Shown: piece after piece, positions 17,146 through 26,109 of the stretch | How positions within the stretch are numbered: the first letter of the stretch is position 1 | Layout: each line of letters starts with the position of its first letter | From: DASPKX01 sp035627835 | GTDB lineage: Bacteria; Verrucomicrobiota; Verrucomicrobiia; Limisphaerales; SXQI01 | Direction of reading: 5' to 3' | Assembly: GCA_035627835.1 (NCBI GenBank) | Contig: DASPKX010000154.1 | Coordinates: 1-49,586, forward strand | DNA length: 49,586 nucleotides | The notes under the pieces: generated by a model | What the model was told of the DNA's origin: nothing | What the model saw: the letters and a program-made list of their open reading frames with translations, nothing else | Database searches by the model: none | Made by a program: the position numbers and the translations under genes

Positions 17146-18539
17146 TTCGCTAATTTGCTGACAAGCCACTTGTGCTTCCCGCGGGCCGTTTTCTCCACTT
17201 CGGAGACCGCCATAAGTTCCAACGCGAAATCATCCCCGAGCTTCCGCCGAATGCCCGTTTCGATCGTCGCCAGCCGTGTCGAATCGAACTGAGGCCCCGG
17301 CATGTAGCGGAAGACCGCGCGTCCAGGCTCATCCTGGTAGAACTGCACCGCGTACAAATCATCAAAGATCCGATCGTGCATGTTGAATGCAGTCAGTGAG
17401 ATTCGTCGACCGCTTGCGCTCACCAGGAATTCCTGCTCGCGGCCTGCCACTTCGCTCGCGGCGACCCATGGAAATTCATGCGGTGTCTGAGCGGGATCTG
17501 CCAGTCGCACGTAATCTCCAGTCCGATAGCGAACGAGAGGCATCGCTAAATTGTGAAATGATGTGCCGATCACTTCTCGCAAACCTTCGTCGTCAGGCGG
17601 TCCAAATTCAACGAAGCCGTATTGCGGGTAAAAGTAAAACAGCTCTGAGTTCTTTCCTTCTCCCGCGAGCACGACCCGCTCCGAGTGCCCGTACCAACGA
17701 TAAACGCGGCAACCAAAAACCCGCTCCAGAAGCCTCTTCTGCGGCAACGTCAACCGCTCTGAACCACAGAGCAGTCCGCGCAGCGGCCAACGCCAACTCT
17801 GGCCAGAAGCTTCCAAATATTCTGCCAACTGCAGCGCAGCGGAAGGATAGGCATGGAGTAGATCCGGCTTGAACCTCTCAATTTCATCAAGGTATTCCGG
17901 CAGCCGTTCCTGTGTCAGGTGGTAGGCTGAGAGCATCATCCAGTCGCGCGTCGCGTCGTAGGACGCGATCCGTCCGCTCGAATGGGAGCTGGTCACATGC
18001 CCACGAATCACCACCAGCCGAGCGCCTTTGAAGTAGCCCGCGCGGCTCCACATGTTATCGAAGAAGGCCTGTTCCTTCGGGCGGCTGATTCCTTTATGCA
18101 GATAAAAACCGACAGGGACACCTGTGGATCCGCCTGTGGTGATGTGCAAACGCCGCGAAGGTGGAATGTCCGTGGAAGCGAGATGCTGCAGGTTATCAAT
18201 GACATCCCGCTTTTCCAGCATGGGGCAATGCGCCAGATCCTCAGGCGACTGCACAGTGTCGGGCTTGAAGGAGGCCCGAGCGAATGTCCGCTGGTAGTAA
18301 GGGCAGTAGGCCTGGGCATGACGCAACGTGCGGCGCAGTTGCTTGAGTTGGTAATCCCAGATCTGCTCCCTGGACCACTGCTCCGCCTGCCGCACCAGGT
18401 CGAAAAAATCCCGGTAAGCAGGCCCCCAGCGCCAACTCTCCGGCAAGGCCCTGTAGATCGACCCAATGGGGCGTTTCACCCCAAGGGGGAGCTTCTCGTA
18501 AACGCTCAGCAGCGGGTACAGCTTGTCTTCAAGACTCAT
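17142..18539 (-). CDS. PaaK/CapK-like adenylate-forming protein
   Basis: 465 residues from ATG 18539; a TTG 12 bases upstream is less likely. The adenylation P-loop reads TTGGSTGVPVGFY, and RYRTGDYVRL contains the conserved aspartate that binds the ribose in acyl-adenylate enzymes. The layout matches phenylacetate-CoA ligase and coenzyme F390 synthetase relatives, including CapK proteins near polysaccharide loci. Members activate a carboxylate with ATP. The substrate is unknown. It converges on the GT4 gene with stop codons overlapping by two bases, so a shared surface-polysaccharide role is suggested by position only. Confidence 0.8.
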   Translation of the reverse strand: MSLEDKLYPLLSVYEKLPLGVKRPIGSIYRALPESWRWGPAYRDFFDLVRQAEQWSREQIWDYQLKQLRRTLRHAQAYCPYYQRTFARASFKPDTVQSPEDLAHCPMLEKRDVIDNLQHLASTDIPPSRRLHITTGGSTGVPVGFYLHKGISRPKEQAFFDNMWSRAGYFKGARLVVIRGHVTSSHSSGRIASYDATRDWMMLSAYHLTQERLPEYLDEIERFKPDLLHAYPSAALQLAEYLEASGQSWRWPLRGLLCGSERLTLPQKRLLERVFGCRVYRWYGHSERVVLAGEGKNSELFYFYPQYGFVEFGPPDDEGLREVIGTSFHNLAMPLVRYRTGDYVRLADPAQTPHEFPWVAASEVAGREQEFLVSASGRRISLTAFNMHDRIFDDLYAVQFYQDEPGRAVFRYMPGPQFDSTRLATIETGIRRKLGDDFALELMAVSEVEKTARGKHKWLVSKLAN

Positions 18540-18617
18540 GGTCCGAGGCAAAATTTGACGCGGGAGCCCGCCGCTGGCGAGCTTTCAATGCAACAGAAAA
18601 GCAACCCGAGTGTGCAG

Positions 18618-18631
18618 CCTGACTAGTCAGG
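18618..18631. repeat. 14-bp perfect palindrome at the selO stop codon
   Basis: CCTGACTAGTCAGG is its own reverse complement and contains the TGA stop of selO on the minus strand (18627-18629). It could be a short 3' end hairpin or a dimeric protein-binding site, or chance. Confidence 0.4.
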
Positions 18632-20135
18632 TTCCGCAGAAAGTCTGATAAGGCGTGTCGCCTTGCGAAGGCTCACTGAATTCGGGCAACGAGCTTTCAT
18701 AATCAAACGGATTCGCGAGCACACCCAGCAGCCGGTTCAATGGACCCAAATCATTGTTCGTAGCGGCTTCCAAAGCTTCTTCAACTTTGTGATTCCGCGG
18801 GATGAAAGCTGGATTGTTCGCGCGCATTAGCTTCTGCGCCTCCTGAAGATCCTCGCTTTGCCGACTGAGGCGCGCCTGCCACCGTTCTCGCCAGGCTTGC
18901 ACCTGGTCAGAACCCGCACAACGTACCGCGGAGGTCAGGTCACCAGAGAGATCCCGGAATGTATTCGTAAAATCGAGCCCTTCATCAGCCATCAAACCCA
19001 GAAGGCTTTCAGCCAGTTGGACATCATCCGGTTCTTCGTTAAACAGACCAAGCTTCCGCCGCATCCCGCGAAGCCATGCCCCTTGATACAGTTCGGGGAA
19101 GGCGCGCAGCTTCTCGTTCGCCACCTTCACTGCCTCTTCTTCACTCTCGTGAAATAGCGGCAGCATGGCCGAGGCGAGGCGAGACAAGTTCCAATGCGCG
19201 ATCAGCGGCTGATTTGAATAGGCGTAGCGACCATTCCGATCAATGGAGCTGAAAACTGTGTTAGGATGGTAAACATCCATGAAAGCGCACGGCCCATAAT
19301 CGATCGTTTCGCCCGAGAGCGCCATGTTGTCTGTATTCATCACGCCGTGGATAAAGCCGACGAGTTGCCATTTGGCTATCAGCTCGGCCTGCAGACGCAT
19401 CACTGCTTCGAACAAAGCGAGATGCGGCTGTTCAGCCGACGACAACTCAGGGTAATGCCGGCCAATGGTGTAATCCGCCAGTTCCCGCAGGTTCTCCACC
19501 TCTCCAGTGACCGCTGCGAACTCCATCGTTCCGACACGAATGTGACTGGCCGCAACGCGCGTCAGGATTGCGCCCGGCAACATGGTGTCACGCCGGACAT
19601 GCTCTCCCGTTAAAGCCACTGCCAGACTCCGGGTCGTCGGAATCTTCAGCGCGTGCATCGCTTCGCTGATGATGTATTCGCGCAACATCGGCCCGACCGC
19701 TGCGCGACCATCGCCACCGCGTGAGTATGGCGTCCGGCCTGGGCCTTTAAGTTGAATGTCAAAGCGCTCACCGCGCGGCGTGATTTGCTCCCCCAGCAGA
19801 ATTGCGCGCCCATCGCCGAGGATTACAAAATTGCCGAACTGATGCCCTGCGTATGCCTGCGCTATGGGCGAAGCTCCAGGTGGCAACGTATTGCCCGTGA
19901 ACCAACCCGCGTGCTCCGGCGCGCCAAGTATGACTGGATCCAGGCCCAAATCTTCAGCCAAAGAATGGTTCAGCAAGAGGATGTGTGGCTTGGCAACAGG
20001 GGTAGGCCGTACGGGCGTGCTGAACTGCGCGGGCAGTGATGCGGCATAGGAATGGTCGAGGCGCCAACCGCCGGTTCCCGCCCCAAGATCAGGCGCATCA
20101 GACGCCATAGGTTGTAGGTTTTCGGATCCTTTCAC
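18627..20135 (-). CDS. selO: Protein adenylyltransferase SelO (YdiU/UPF0061)
   Basis: 502 residues from GTG 20135. A GGGAG Shine-Dalgarno sequence five bases upstream favours it over the in-frame ATG at 20108. SelO is a pseudokinase-fold enzyme that transfers AMP to protein hydroxyls and takes part in redox stress responses. Family landmarks are YAGHQFGNFVILGDGRAILL, the region DIQLKGPGRTPYSRGGDGRA, NTDNMALSGETIDYGPCAFM with the metal-binding N and D, and NPAFIPRNHKVEEAL. The usual C-terminal Cys-x-x-Cys/Sec region ends here as FCGT, with one cysteine and no evident selenocysteine codon. Confidence 0.95.
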   Translation of the reverse strand: MKGSENLQPMASDAPDLGAGTGGWRLDHSYAASLPAQFSTPVRPTPVAKPHILLLNHSLAEDLGLDPVILGAPEHAGWFTGNTLPPGASPIAQAYAGHQFGNFVILGDGRAILLGEQITPRGERFDIQLKGPGRTPYSRGGDGRAAVGPMLREYIISEAMHALKIPTTRSLAVALTGEHVRRDTMLPGAILTRVAASHIRVGTMEFAAVTGEVENLRELADYTIGRHYPELSSAEQPHLALFEAVMRLQAELIAKWQLVGFIHGVMNTDNMALSGETIDYGPCAFMDVYHPNTVFSSIDRNGRYAYSNQPLIAHWNLSRLASAMLPLFHESEEEAVKVANEKLRAFPELYQGAWLRGMRRKLGLFNEEPDDVQLAESLLGLMADEGLDFTNTFRDLSGDLTSAVRCAGSDQVQAWRERWQARLSRQSEDLQEAQKLMRANNPAFIPRNHKVEEALEAATNNDLGPLNRLLGVLANPFDYESSLPEFSEPSQGDTPYQTFCGT

Positions 20136-20212
20136 TTCAACTCCCTTTATCAGATTACACCACTTCCGTCCGACCTGCTGAACATGGCCGAACCCTTTGC
20201 ACAGGGGGACGA

Positions 20213-20674
20213 TTGCTTGGATCGGCCCAAGGGCGCAAGATATGGCGCGTGAACTGGTGGGTTTATGCGCTTGGGGCTGCAGTCGCTCTCGCGGCTGCGG
20301 ACGTGATGATCAAATTGGCGGCAGGAAAGATCTCCACGAACCTCGGCTTGTTGTTTTACGGGTTGGTGCCGCTCATCTGGTCCGGAATATGGCTCGCTCT
20401 CGATCCTTCGCGCGGCATGGCCGTCCCTGCCACTCGATTCGGAATATTCTGCGCCATCGGCGTCGCCGTGACCTTCACTCTAGTCACGCTGGGCCTGTAT
20501 GCGGCCTTTCAAGCTGGCGCGCCGATAAGCCTGGTTTCACCTGCTGTCCGCCTCGCTGGCCTTCTCCTTGCCAGCATCGTCGGAGTAATATTCCTCAAAG
20601 AACCCGTCACTCTCCGCTACGTCGCGGGGATGGTCCTCGCCTGCGCCGGGATGTATCTGATTGTGACGCGATAA
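20213..20674 (+). CDS. Half-size EamA/DMT-superfamily membrane protein
   Basis: Up to 153 residues with four to five hydrophobic helices and one EamA-like unit ending SIVGVIFLKEPVTLRYVAGM and VLACAGMYLIV. This matches the end of DMT transporters, where the motif E-P-x-T lies before the last helix. Full-length DMT exporters have ten helices; half-size members work as dimers, like small multidrug resistance proteins. The start is uncertain: TTG 20213 has a GGGGG stretch four bases upstream, while GTG 20249 gives a neater N-terminus (VNWWVYALG). The substrate is unknown. Confidence 0.7.
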   Translation: MLGSAQGRKIWRVNWWVYALGAAVALAAADVMIKLAAGKISTNLGLLFYGLVPLIWSGIWLALDPSRGMAVPATRFGIFCAIGVAVTFTLVTLGLYAAFQAGAPISLVSPAVRLAGLLLASIVGVIFLKEPVTLRYVAGMVLACAGMYLIVTR

Positions 20675-20679
20675 CCACG

Positions 20680-20774
20680 AAGCCGCTCCTACGTCCAAGA
20701 ACGAAAGGAGCGGCTTGTGAACCGTGAAGTCATGTCAACATCGCCAGTGCGTCCAACCGGCGAAATGACTTCAC
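20680..20774. repeat. Two tandem hairpins between convergent genes
   Basis: The first pairs AAGCCGCTCCT (20680-20690) with AGGAGCGGCTT (20706-20716), 11 bp perfect. The second pairs GTGAAGTCAT (20724-20733) with ATGACTTCAC (20765-20774), 10 bp perfect, with an inner TCGCC/GGCGA helix (20741-20745 and 20759-20763). They lie in the 194-bp gap between the DMT gene and the convergent exonuclease gene. No T-runs follow, so a Rho-dependent or bidirectional stop, or a structured repeat, is possible. Confidence 0.5.
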
Positions 20775-20868
20775 AATCGTACGTTAGCGAACGAACTCAG
20801 TTGTTCCACTCAGGTTTTCGCTGATTCCCAATTCAGCCCTGATAAATCAGCTTGCGAGCTTTTCCGCT

Positions 20869-21408
20869 CTAGAAGCTCACTGGCACGCCAATCGTTTGCC
20901 CCATGCGGTTCCGGTAAAACAGCTTCCGATTGGCAACGCCGAATTCATACACGAGCTTGGTGATCTTCACGTCGTAGCAGCAATACTCCGCGATCTCGGC
21001 CAGCTTCCCCTCCCGCCACCAATAAATCGCCTGCATCCCCTCACTCGTTTTTTCAACCCCGAGCGTCGTCGTGGCGACGGCATCCAGGGACAACCGATGG
21101 TTTACCACCTTCTGCAACTCGATCAGCAAGTCGCATGTTGGTATGCTGCTCGGGTCGAAAAACACGTCATAGGCAGTCAGGACTTCATAATCGAAACGAA
21201 GATTATTGAACCCCACCACCAGGTCAGCGCGCCGCAGCTCCGCGATCAGCTCTTTCACACGGTTCTCGGAATAGATTTTGTATTCCCCGTCCCGTGTGCT
21301 GTAAGTCACCCCCACGCTCATCCGCATATCGCGAATGTTGTGCCAGCCGCCCACTTCCTCGGCGGATTTCTGGGTTTCGAGGTCGAAGAACACGATGTTC
21401 TTCGACAT
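20869..21408 (-). CDS. DEDD-type 3'-5' exonuclease-like protein (RNase H fold)
   Basis: 179 residues from ATG 21408, chosen because MSKNIVFFDLETQ places the first exonuclease motif immediately at the N-terminus; an in-frame start at 21477 would add 23 unlike residues. Motif I is FFDLET (D and E), motif II NNLRFDYEVL (D), and motif III YCCYDVKIT (Y and D). These are the four acidic residues of DEDDy nucleases. No polymerase domain is attached. It probably trims DNA or RNA 3' ends in the cytoplasm. The exact substrate is unknown. Confidence 0.75.
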   Translation of the reverse strand: MSKNIVFFDLETQKSAEEVGGWHNIRDMRMSVGVTYSTRDGEYKIYSENRVKELIAELRRADLVVGFNNLRFDYEVLTAYDVFFDPSSIPTCDLLIELQKVVNHRLSLDAVATTTLGVEKTSEGMQAIYWWREGKLAEIAEYCCYDVKITKLVYEFGVANRKLFYRNRMGQTIGVPVSF

Positions 21409-21562
21409 GGGCAAAGTCGGGTTGAGCAAAGCGTCAGGATTCTTGAGATTGCGCGCCCGCTGGCAAGAATTTTTCAACCATTCCAGCTGCTTTTCGGACA
21501 GTTGCGAATTTGCGAGTCTTGGCTAGAAATTCTTGCTGGAAGGCTTCGCCTTCTCTGCCGCT

Positions 21563-22543
21563 ATGCCGGTCGAATACAAGGACTATTACAAATCATTGGG
21601 AGTGGAGCGCACCGCCTCGGAGGACGACATTCGCAAGGCGTTCCGCAAACTTGCGCGCCAATACCATCCTGACGTCGCCAAGGACAAAAAATCAGCGGAG
21701 GAAAAGTTCAAGGAGATTAACGAGGCTTACGAAGTGCTGGGCGATCCAGAGAAGCGCAAGAAGTACGACACGCTCGGGATGAATTGGAATCGCCAGCAAC
21801 CTCCGCCCGGGTGGCAAGGCGGCCAGGCAGCCGGCTCTCACCGTGGCAGGCCACCCGAAGGCTATGAATTCAACTTTGAAGGCTCAACCGGCTTCAGTGA
21901 CTTTTTCGAGCATCTGTTCGGCGGGCGCGCGCACCAGACTGGCTTTCGCGGCTTTAGCTCGGAGCCTCATCAAGGTGGCGCATGGCACGAACGGGGGGCC
22001 GATATCGAGGGGGACATTCTGGTCACTCTCCACGAAGCTCTCCATGGAGCCGTGAAAACCATTTCGCTCCAGCGAACCTCACCAACGGGTCAGGTCGAGA
22101 ACCATACCTTCCGCGTAAAAATCCCCGCCGGGGTAGCCGAAGGAAAATTGATTCGTATCCCCGGAAAAGGCGAGCCCGGCAGCGGGGAAGGCGAACATGG
22201 AGATCTCTACCTCCGCGTCCGTTTCGCCAAGCACCCGGACTTTCGCGCGCAAGGGGCCGATCTTTTCCACGAGCTGGATATCGCCCCGTGGGAAGCTGTT
22301 TTAGGGGCAACGGTGAAGATTCCAACGATCGAAGGCGAACTGATTTCCGTGAAAGTCGCTGCTGGCGCAACCAACGGCCAACAATTGCGCGTTCGAGGTC
22401 GGGGTCTGCCTCAAGGAGGTAATACCAGGGGCGATCTCTACATCACACTGAAAGTTCAAACTCCCTCCACAGTCTCTGAAGAGGAGCGCGCCTTATGGCA
22501 GCAGCTCGCGGATAAAAGCGCATTCAACCCCCGGAGGAACTGA
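21563..22543 (+). CDS. cbpA: Curved-DNA-binding-protein-type DnaJ homologue
   Basis: 326 residues from ATG 21563. The J-domain spans about residues 5-70 with the HPD tripeptide at 35-37 (QYHPDVAKD), which stimulates the DnaK ATPase. A G/F-type linker follows (FNFEGSTGFSDFFEHLFGG). No CXXCXGXG zinc-finger repeats are present, so this is the CbpA type rather than DnaJ itself. Two C-terminal substrate-binding domains follow, with GDILVTLHEALHGAVKTISL and GDLYITLKV. The next gene, two bases downstream, encodes a CbpM-like modulator, which supports the CbpA assignment. Confidence 0.93.
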   Translation: MPVEYKDYYKSLGVERTASEDDIRKAFRKLARQYHPDVAKDKKSAEEKFKEINEAYEVLGDPEKRKKYDTLGMNWNRQQPPPGWQGGQAAGSHRGRPPEGYEFNFEGSTGFSDFFEHLFGGRAHQTGFRGFSSEPHQGGAWHERGADIEGDILVTLHEALHGAVKTISLQRTSPTGQVENHTFRVKIPAGVAEGKLIRIPGKGEPGSGEGEHGDLYLRVRFAKHPDFRAQGADLFHELDIAPWEAVLGATVKIPTIEGELISVKVAAGATNGQQLRVRGRGLPQGGNTRGDLYITLKVQTPSTVSEEERALWQQLADKSAFNPRRN

Positions 22544-22545
22544 GA

Positions 22546-22854
22546 ATGCAGAACACTCCAGATGTTTTTGAGCCAACAGCTGGCAATCGTTACAACCTCG
22601 ACGTCTTCGTCCGCATTACGGGGGTGCCCCGTCGCTCCGTGCTGGTTTACTGCCGCGCAGGCCTTCTTCGCCCGTGCGGCAACGGCCTGAACGACGCTCT
22701 GGAATTCGATGATGATTGCGTCCACACGCTCCGCCAGATTGAGCGCCTGCGAGATCACCACGGCGTGAATATAACAGGCGTGAAGATCATACTGGACCTG
22801 ATGCAAGAACTTGAGGCCACCCGTCGTGAGCTTCGCTTCCTCCGCGGCCATTAA
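22546..22854 (+). CDS. cbpM: CbpM-like chaperone modulator (MerR-type fold)
   Basis: 102 residues, the usual CbpM length. A MerR-like helix-turn-helix region covers RYNLDVFVRITGVPRRSVLV, then YCRAGLLRPCG and a C-terminal helix LDLMQELEATRRELRFL. In E. coli CbpM binds the J-domain of CbpA and inhibits both its DnaK co-chaperone and DNA-binding activities. The two-base gap to cbpA indicates translational coupling and a one-to-one complex. Confidence 0.85.
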   Translation: MQNTPDVFEPTAGNRYNLDVFVRITGVPRRSVLVYCRAGLLRPCGNGLNDALEFDDDCVHTLRQIERLRDHHGVNITGVKIILDLMQELEATRRELRFLRGH

Positions 22855-22914
22855 GATACGTCAGCCTCATTCACGAGCCTTGCCCTGTGTTTTTTGTATG
22901 TTATGAAGTTCTGA

Positions 22915-25900
22915 ATGCCCTCTCCAAGCCGTGTTGCTAGCTTGCTGCTCCTTGCTTTTTGGAGCGCTTCCTGGCTGCACGCCGCTGTGGACAACGCCTT
23001 CTTCGAAACCCGCATTCGGCCTGTTCTCGTCGAGCAGTGCTACGAATGCCACAGCGCGACTGGCAAACAAAAAGGTGACCTGCGCTTGGATACCGTGGAA
23101 AGCACACGGAAGGGCGGCCAAACCGGCCCCGCCGTTGTCCCGGGGAAACCAGACGAAAGCCTGCTGCTAAAAGCCATCCGCCACCAGGTTCCTGACATGG
23201 CGATGCCTCCAAAGAAGCAGAAGCTTCCTGAGCAAGTCATCAAAGATTTCGAAGTATGGATCCTCGCTGGCGCTCCCGACCCTCGCGGATCCGACACTGG
23301 CGCTCAACCTCCAACCGACCTTGCGGCCGTGCGCCAACAATGGGCCTACCGGCCGCCGACCCCGACGAATCTGGCCACCGGTGGTGCAGCATCGTCAATA
23401 GACCAGTTCCTAAACCAAAAACTGGCTGAGAAGGGGATCGACCCCGCTCCACCAGCGACGAAGCGTGAACTGATCCGCAGAGCCACCTTCGACCTCACCG
23501 GGCTGCCGCCGACCCCTTCTGAAGTCACAGCCTTCCTCCAGGACGATTCCGCGCAAGCTTTCCACAAAGTCATCGACCGCCTCCTGGCCTCACCACATTA
23601 CGGCGAACGTTGGGCTCGCCATTGGCTCGATGTCGTTCGCTACACCGACTCCTTCGATTCCCGCGGGATTGGCGGCGAAGCCGACGTTCCCCATGCCTAC
23701 CGCTACCGGGATTGGGTGATCAAAGCCTTCAACGACGATCTCCCCTACGACCAATTCGTCATGCAACAGGTCGCGGGCGACATCCTCGCGGAGCAAGAGG
23801 ATGGAACCTTTGACACCAACGCCCTTATCGCCACCGGCATGTATGTTCTCGGCGAATGGGGCTTGGGCGACGCGGATAAGGAAAAGATGCTCACCGACAT
23901 CGTCGATGATCAAATCGATGTTACTGGCCGCGCGTTCCTCGGCTTAACGCTCGCCTGCGCGCGTTGCCACGACCACAAATTCGACCCAATTTCCACAAAG
24001 GATTACTACAGCTTGGCCGGTATATTCTTCAGTAGTCATATACTTCCGAATCCCGGAGTCAAAACCGGCGGCTCCCCAACCCTCCGCGTTCCACTCGCCT
24101 CCAAGCGAGCAATCGCCGACCGCAATGAGAAGCTGAAGCAGGTGCAAACCCTCTCCGAAAAGCGCGAGCAACTCCTGGACGCCTGGGTCGCCACAGCAAA
24201 AATGAACCTTCTCGCGAACCTGCCGGAGATTCTTTCCGGTGCGGCGCAGGGAGAGCTTTCCCCCGTGCTGGCAAACGCCTTCACAGAGCGCGCCACTTCG
24301 CTCGTCGGCGCACTGCTTCCCCGCCGCGTCACCAACCTCGCCGGGCACACTGCAGTTTACGCATGGAAGCTCGCGGATAACTCTGACACACCCTCCGTCG
24401 CGGTTAACACCTCCGCCGCTGCCATCCCCATCAATACGCTCACACTTCCTGGCCGCAGCATCTCCATTCATCCCTCTCCCAAGGCAGGCGTCTCCGTCGT
24501 TTGGAAGTCCAAAACCAGCGGTCGCTTCCGCTTGCGCGCGTCCATCCACGACTCGGATGATAAGTGCGGAGATGGAGTCACATGGAGTGTGACCGCTCTC
24601 ACTGCCAAAGGAAATTTGCTGCACCACACCAATAGCATCGCCAACGGCTCAAAGGATGCCTGCGAGCGTGAAGTCCAGCTTTCCTCTGGAGACAACCTCG
24701 CAATCACCGTCTTTCCAAAAAGCGGCTACGAGTGCGACACCACCACTCTTACTGCGGTGCTCGAAGCCGACGGAGCAGGGGAGGTGGCCAACCTGGCCGC
24801 TGACGTCATTGCATCCACCCCAGCCAACCCTGTTGGTGGAAAGCACGGTTCATGGTCCTTCAGCCTTCCCATTGAACTCTCGCCACCCGATTCACCCCTG
24901 GTTATTTGGGTCCGTTCGTCTGATCGGGTCGCAAAGGAACAAGCTGTGCGGAAGCTGCACGATCGTTTAACTGACCCGTCATCATTAACAGCCATAGAAG
25001 GCGCTTTGCTTCGCGAAATTTCCGAACCCCGCAGCGCGTTCTGGAATCCTGTTCGCGCGGCCGCATTGTCCGTCAATGGCGACGCCCTCGCTGAAGTCCG
25101 CGCCCTCGATGCTCAACGCGCCTCGCTGCAAGCCAGCATCCCTCCCGCGTTTCCCGTCACGCACGCCATTCAGGAAGGCGGCACTCCTGAGAGCGCTCAC
25201 GCTGGGTTCAAGGATGCTCAAATCCACATTCGAGGCCGCTACGATCGTCTTGGCCAAACCGTGCCACGCGCCTTCCCCGCGGTTCTGGTCGAAAGCCAAC
25301 CGACGATTAAGAATGGCAGCGGCCGCCTGGAACTCGCGCGATGGCTCGCCAGCCCTTCGAACCCGCTCACCGCGCGCGTCATGGTCAATCGCCTTTGGCT
25401 GCATCATTTTGGCGAAGGAATCGTTCGAACCCCAAATAACTTCGGCAAACTTGGAACGCCCCCCACTCATCCTGAACTGCTCGACCACCTTGCCCTGGAG
25501 TTCATCAACAGCGGGTGGTCCGTTAAAGCGATGCACAAAAAGCTCATGCTCACCGCTGCTTACCAACGCTCCAGCCGTCCCACGGCGCAAATGCTGGCAG
25601 CAGACCCAGATAATCTTCTCTTCGGCCGCATGAATCGTCGCCGCCTCGAATCTGAAGCTATTCGCGACAGCCTGTTGTTTGCCGCCGGCCGACTTGGCGG
25701 CAGAACCAGCGGTCCTGCCGTTCGTGAGTTGAACTCCCCTGAACGCACCTTGTTCCTCATGACGATTCGGTCCGACCGCGCCACTTATCAAACCCTGTTC
25801 GACGCTGCGGATTCGAGCGCGATCGTTGAGAAGCGGACCGAATCCACCGTCGCCCCGCAAGCGCTGTTCCTCATGAACAATCCTTTCGTCCAGGCACAAT

Positions 25901-26106
25901 CCACAGCCCTGGCCCAGCTCGTCGCTTCGCAGGAAGCTTCCCTGGAAGAAAAACTCACTTGGCTCTACGAAAGGCTTTACGCGCGGCCGCCCACAACCAG
26001 CGAGGTGGCAGCCATCACGACTTCGCTCAACCTCCACAATCCGCAGTCATGGCCCACGCTCTGCCACACCTTGCTCTGCGCGAACGAATTCATTTACATC
26101 GACTAA
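22915..26106 (+). CDS. DUF1549/DUF1553 protein with N-terminal planctomycete-type cytochrome C domain (PSCyt1-PSCyt2-PSD1)
   Basis: 1063 residues with a signal peptide ending around AVDNAFF. A planctomycete-type cytochrome C domain carries the single heme motif CYECH (C42, C45, H46). DUF1549 follows with RRATFDLTGLPPTPSEV and HYGERWARHWLDVVRYTDSF. The middle region has no recognised domain. DUF1553 is C-terminal, with ELARWLASPSNPLTARVMVN, RLWLHHFGEGIV, NNFGKLGTPPTHPELLD and a final region of repeated MNNPF-like segments. Such proteins are amplified in Planctomycetes and Verrucomicrobiota. They are exported, nearly always paired with a DUF1501 protein as here, and suspected of roles in polysaccharide breakdown, but have no proven reaction. 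Confidence 0.9.
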   Translation: MPSPSRVASLLLLAFWSASWLHAAVDNAFFETRIRPVLVEQCYECHSATGKQKGDLRLDTVESTRKGGQTGPAVVPGKPDESLLLKAIRHQVPDMAMPPKKQKLPEQVIKDFEVWILAGAPDPRGSDTGAQPPTDLAAVRQQWAYRPPTPTNLATGGAASSIDQFLNQKLAEKGIDPAPPATKRELIRRATFDLTGLPPTPSEVTAFLQDDSAQAFHKVIDRLLASPHYGERWARHWLDVVRYTDSFDSRGIGGEADVPHAYRYRDWVIKAFNDDLPYDQFVMQQVAGDILAEQEDGTFDTNALIATGMYVLGEWGLGDADKEKMLTDIVDDQIDVTGRAFLGLTLACARCHDHKFDPISTKDYYSLAGIFFSSHILPNPGVKTGGSPTLRVPLASKRAIADRNEKLKQVQTLSEKREQLLDAWVATAKMNLLANLPEILSGAAQGELSPVLANAFTERATSLVGALLPRRVTNLAGHTAVYAWKLADNSDTPSVAVNTSAAAIPINTLTLPGRSISIHPSPKAGVSVVWKSKTSGRFRLRASIHDSDDKCGDGVTWSVTALTAKGNLLHHTNSIANGSKDACEREVQLSSGDNLAITVFPKSGYECDTTTLTAVLEADGAGEVANLAADVIASTPANPVGGKHGSWSFSLPIELSPPDSPLVIWVRSSDRVAKEQAVRKLHDRLTDPSSLTAIEGALLREISEPRSAFWNPVRAAALSVNGDALAEVRALDAQRASLQASIPPAFPVTHAIQEGGTPESAHAGFKDAQIHIRGRYDRLGQTVPRAFPAVLVESQPTIKNGSGRLELARWLASPSNPLTARVMVNRLWLHHFGEGIVRTPNNFGKLGTPPTHPELLDHLALEFINSGWSVKAMHKKLMLTAAYQRSSRPTAQMLAADPDNLLFGRMNRRRLESEAIRDSLLFAAGRLGGRTSGPAVRELNSPERTLFLMTIRSDRATYQTLFDAADSSAIVEKRTESTVAPQALFLMNNPFVQAQSTALAQLVASQEASLEEKLTWLYERLYARPPTTSEVAAITTSLNLHNPQSWPTLCHTLLCANEFIYID

Positions 26107-26109
26107 GCC

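Noticed and set aside
20896..21672. 258-residue plus-strand frame opposite the exonuclease
   Set aside because: The opposite strand encodes a protein with intact DEDD motifs; this frame also runs into the cbpA start.
24985..26037. 350-residue minus-strand open frame opposite the DUF1549/DUF1553 gene
   Set aside because: It lies fully within a well-recognised plus-strand gene, has no family resemblance, and such antisense frames are common in high-GC coding DNA.
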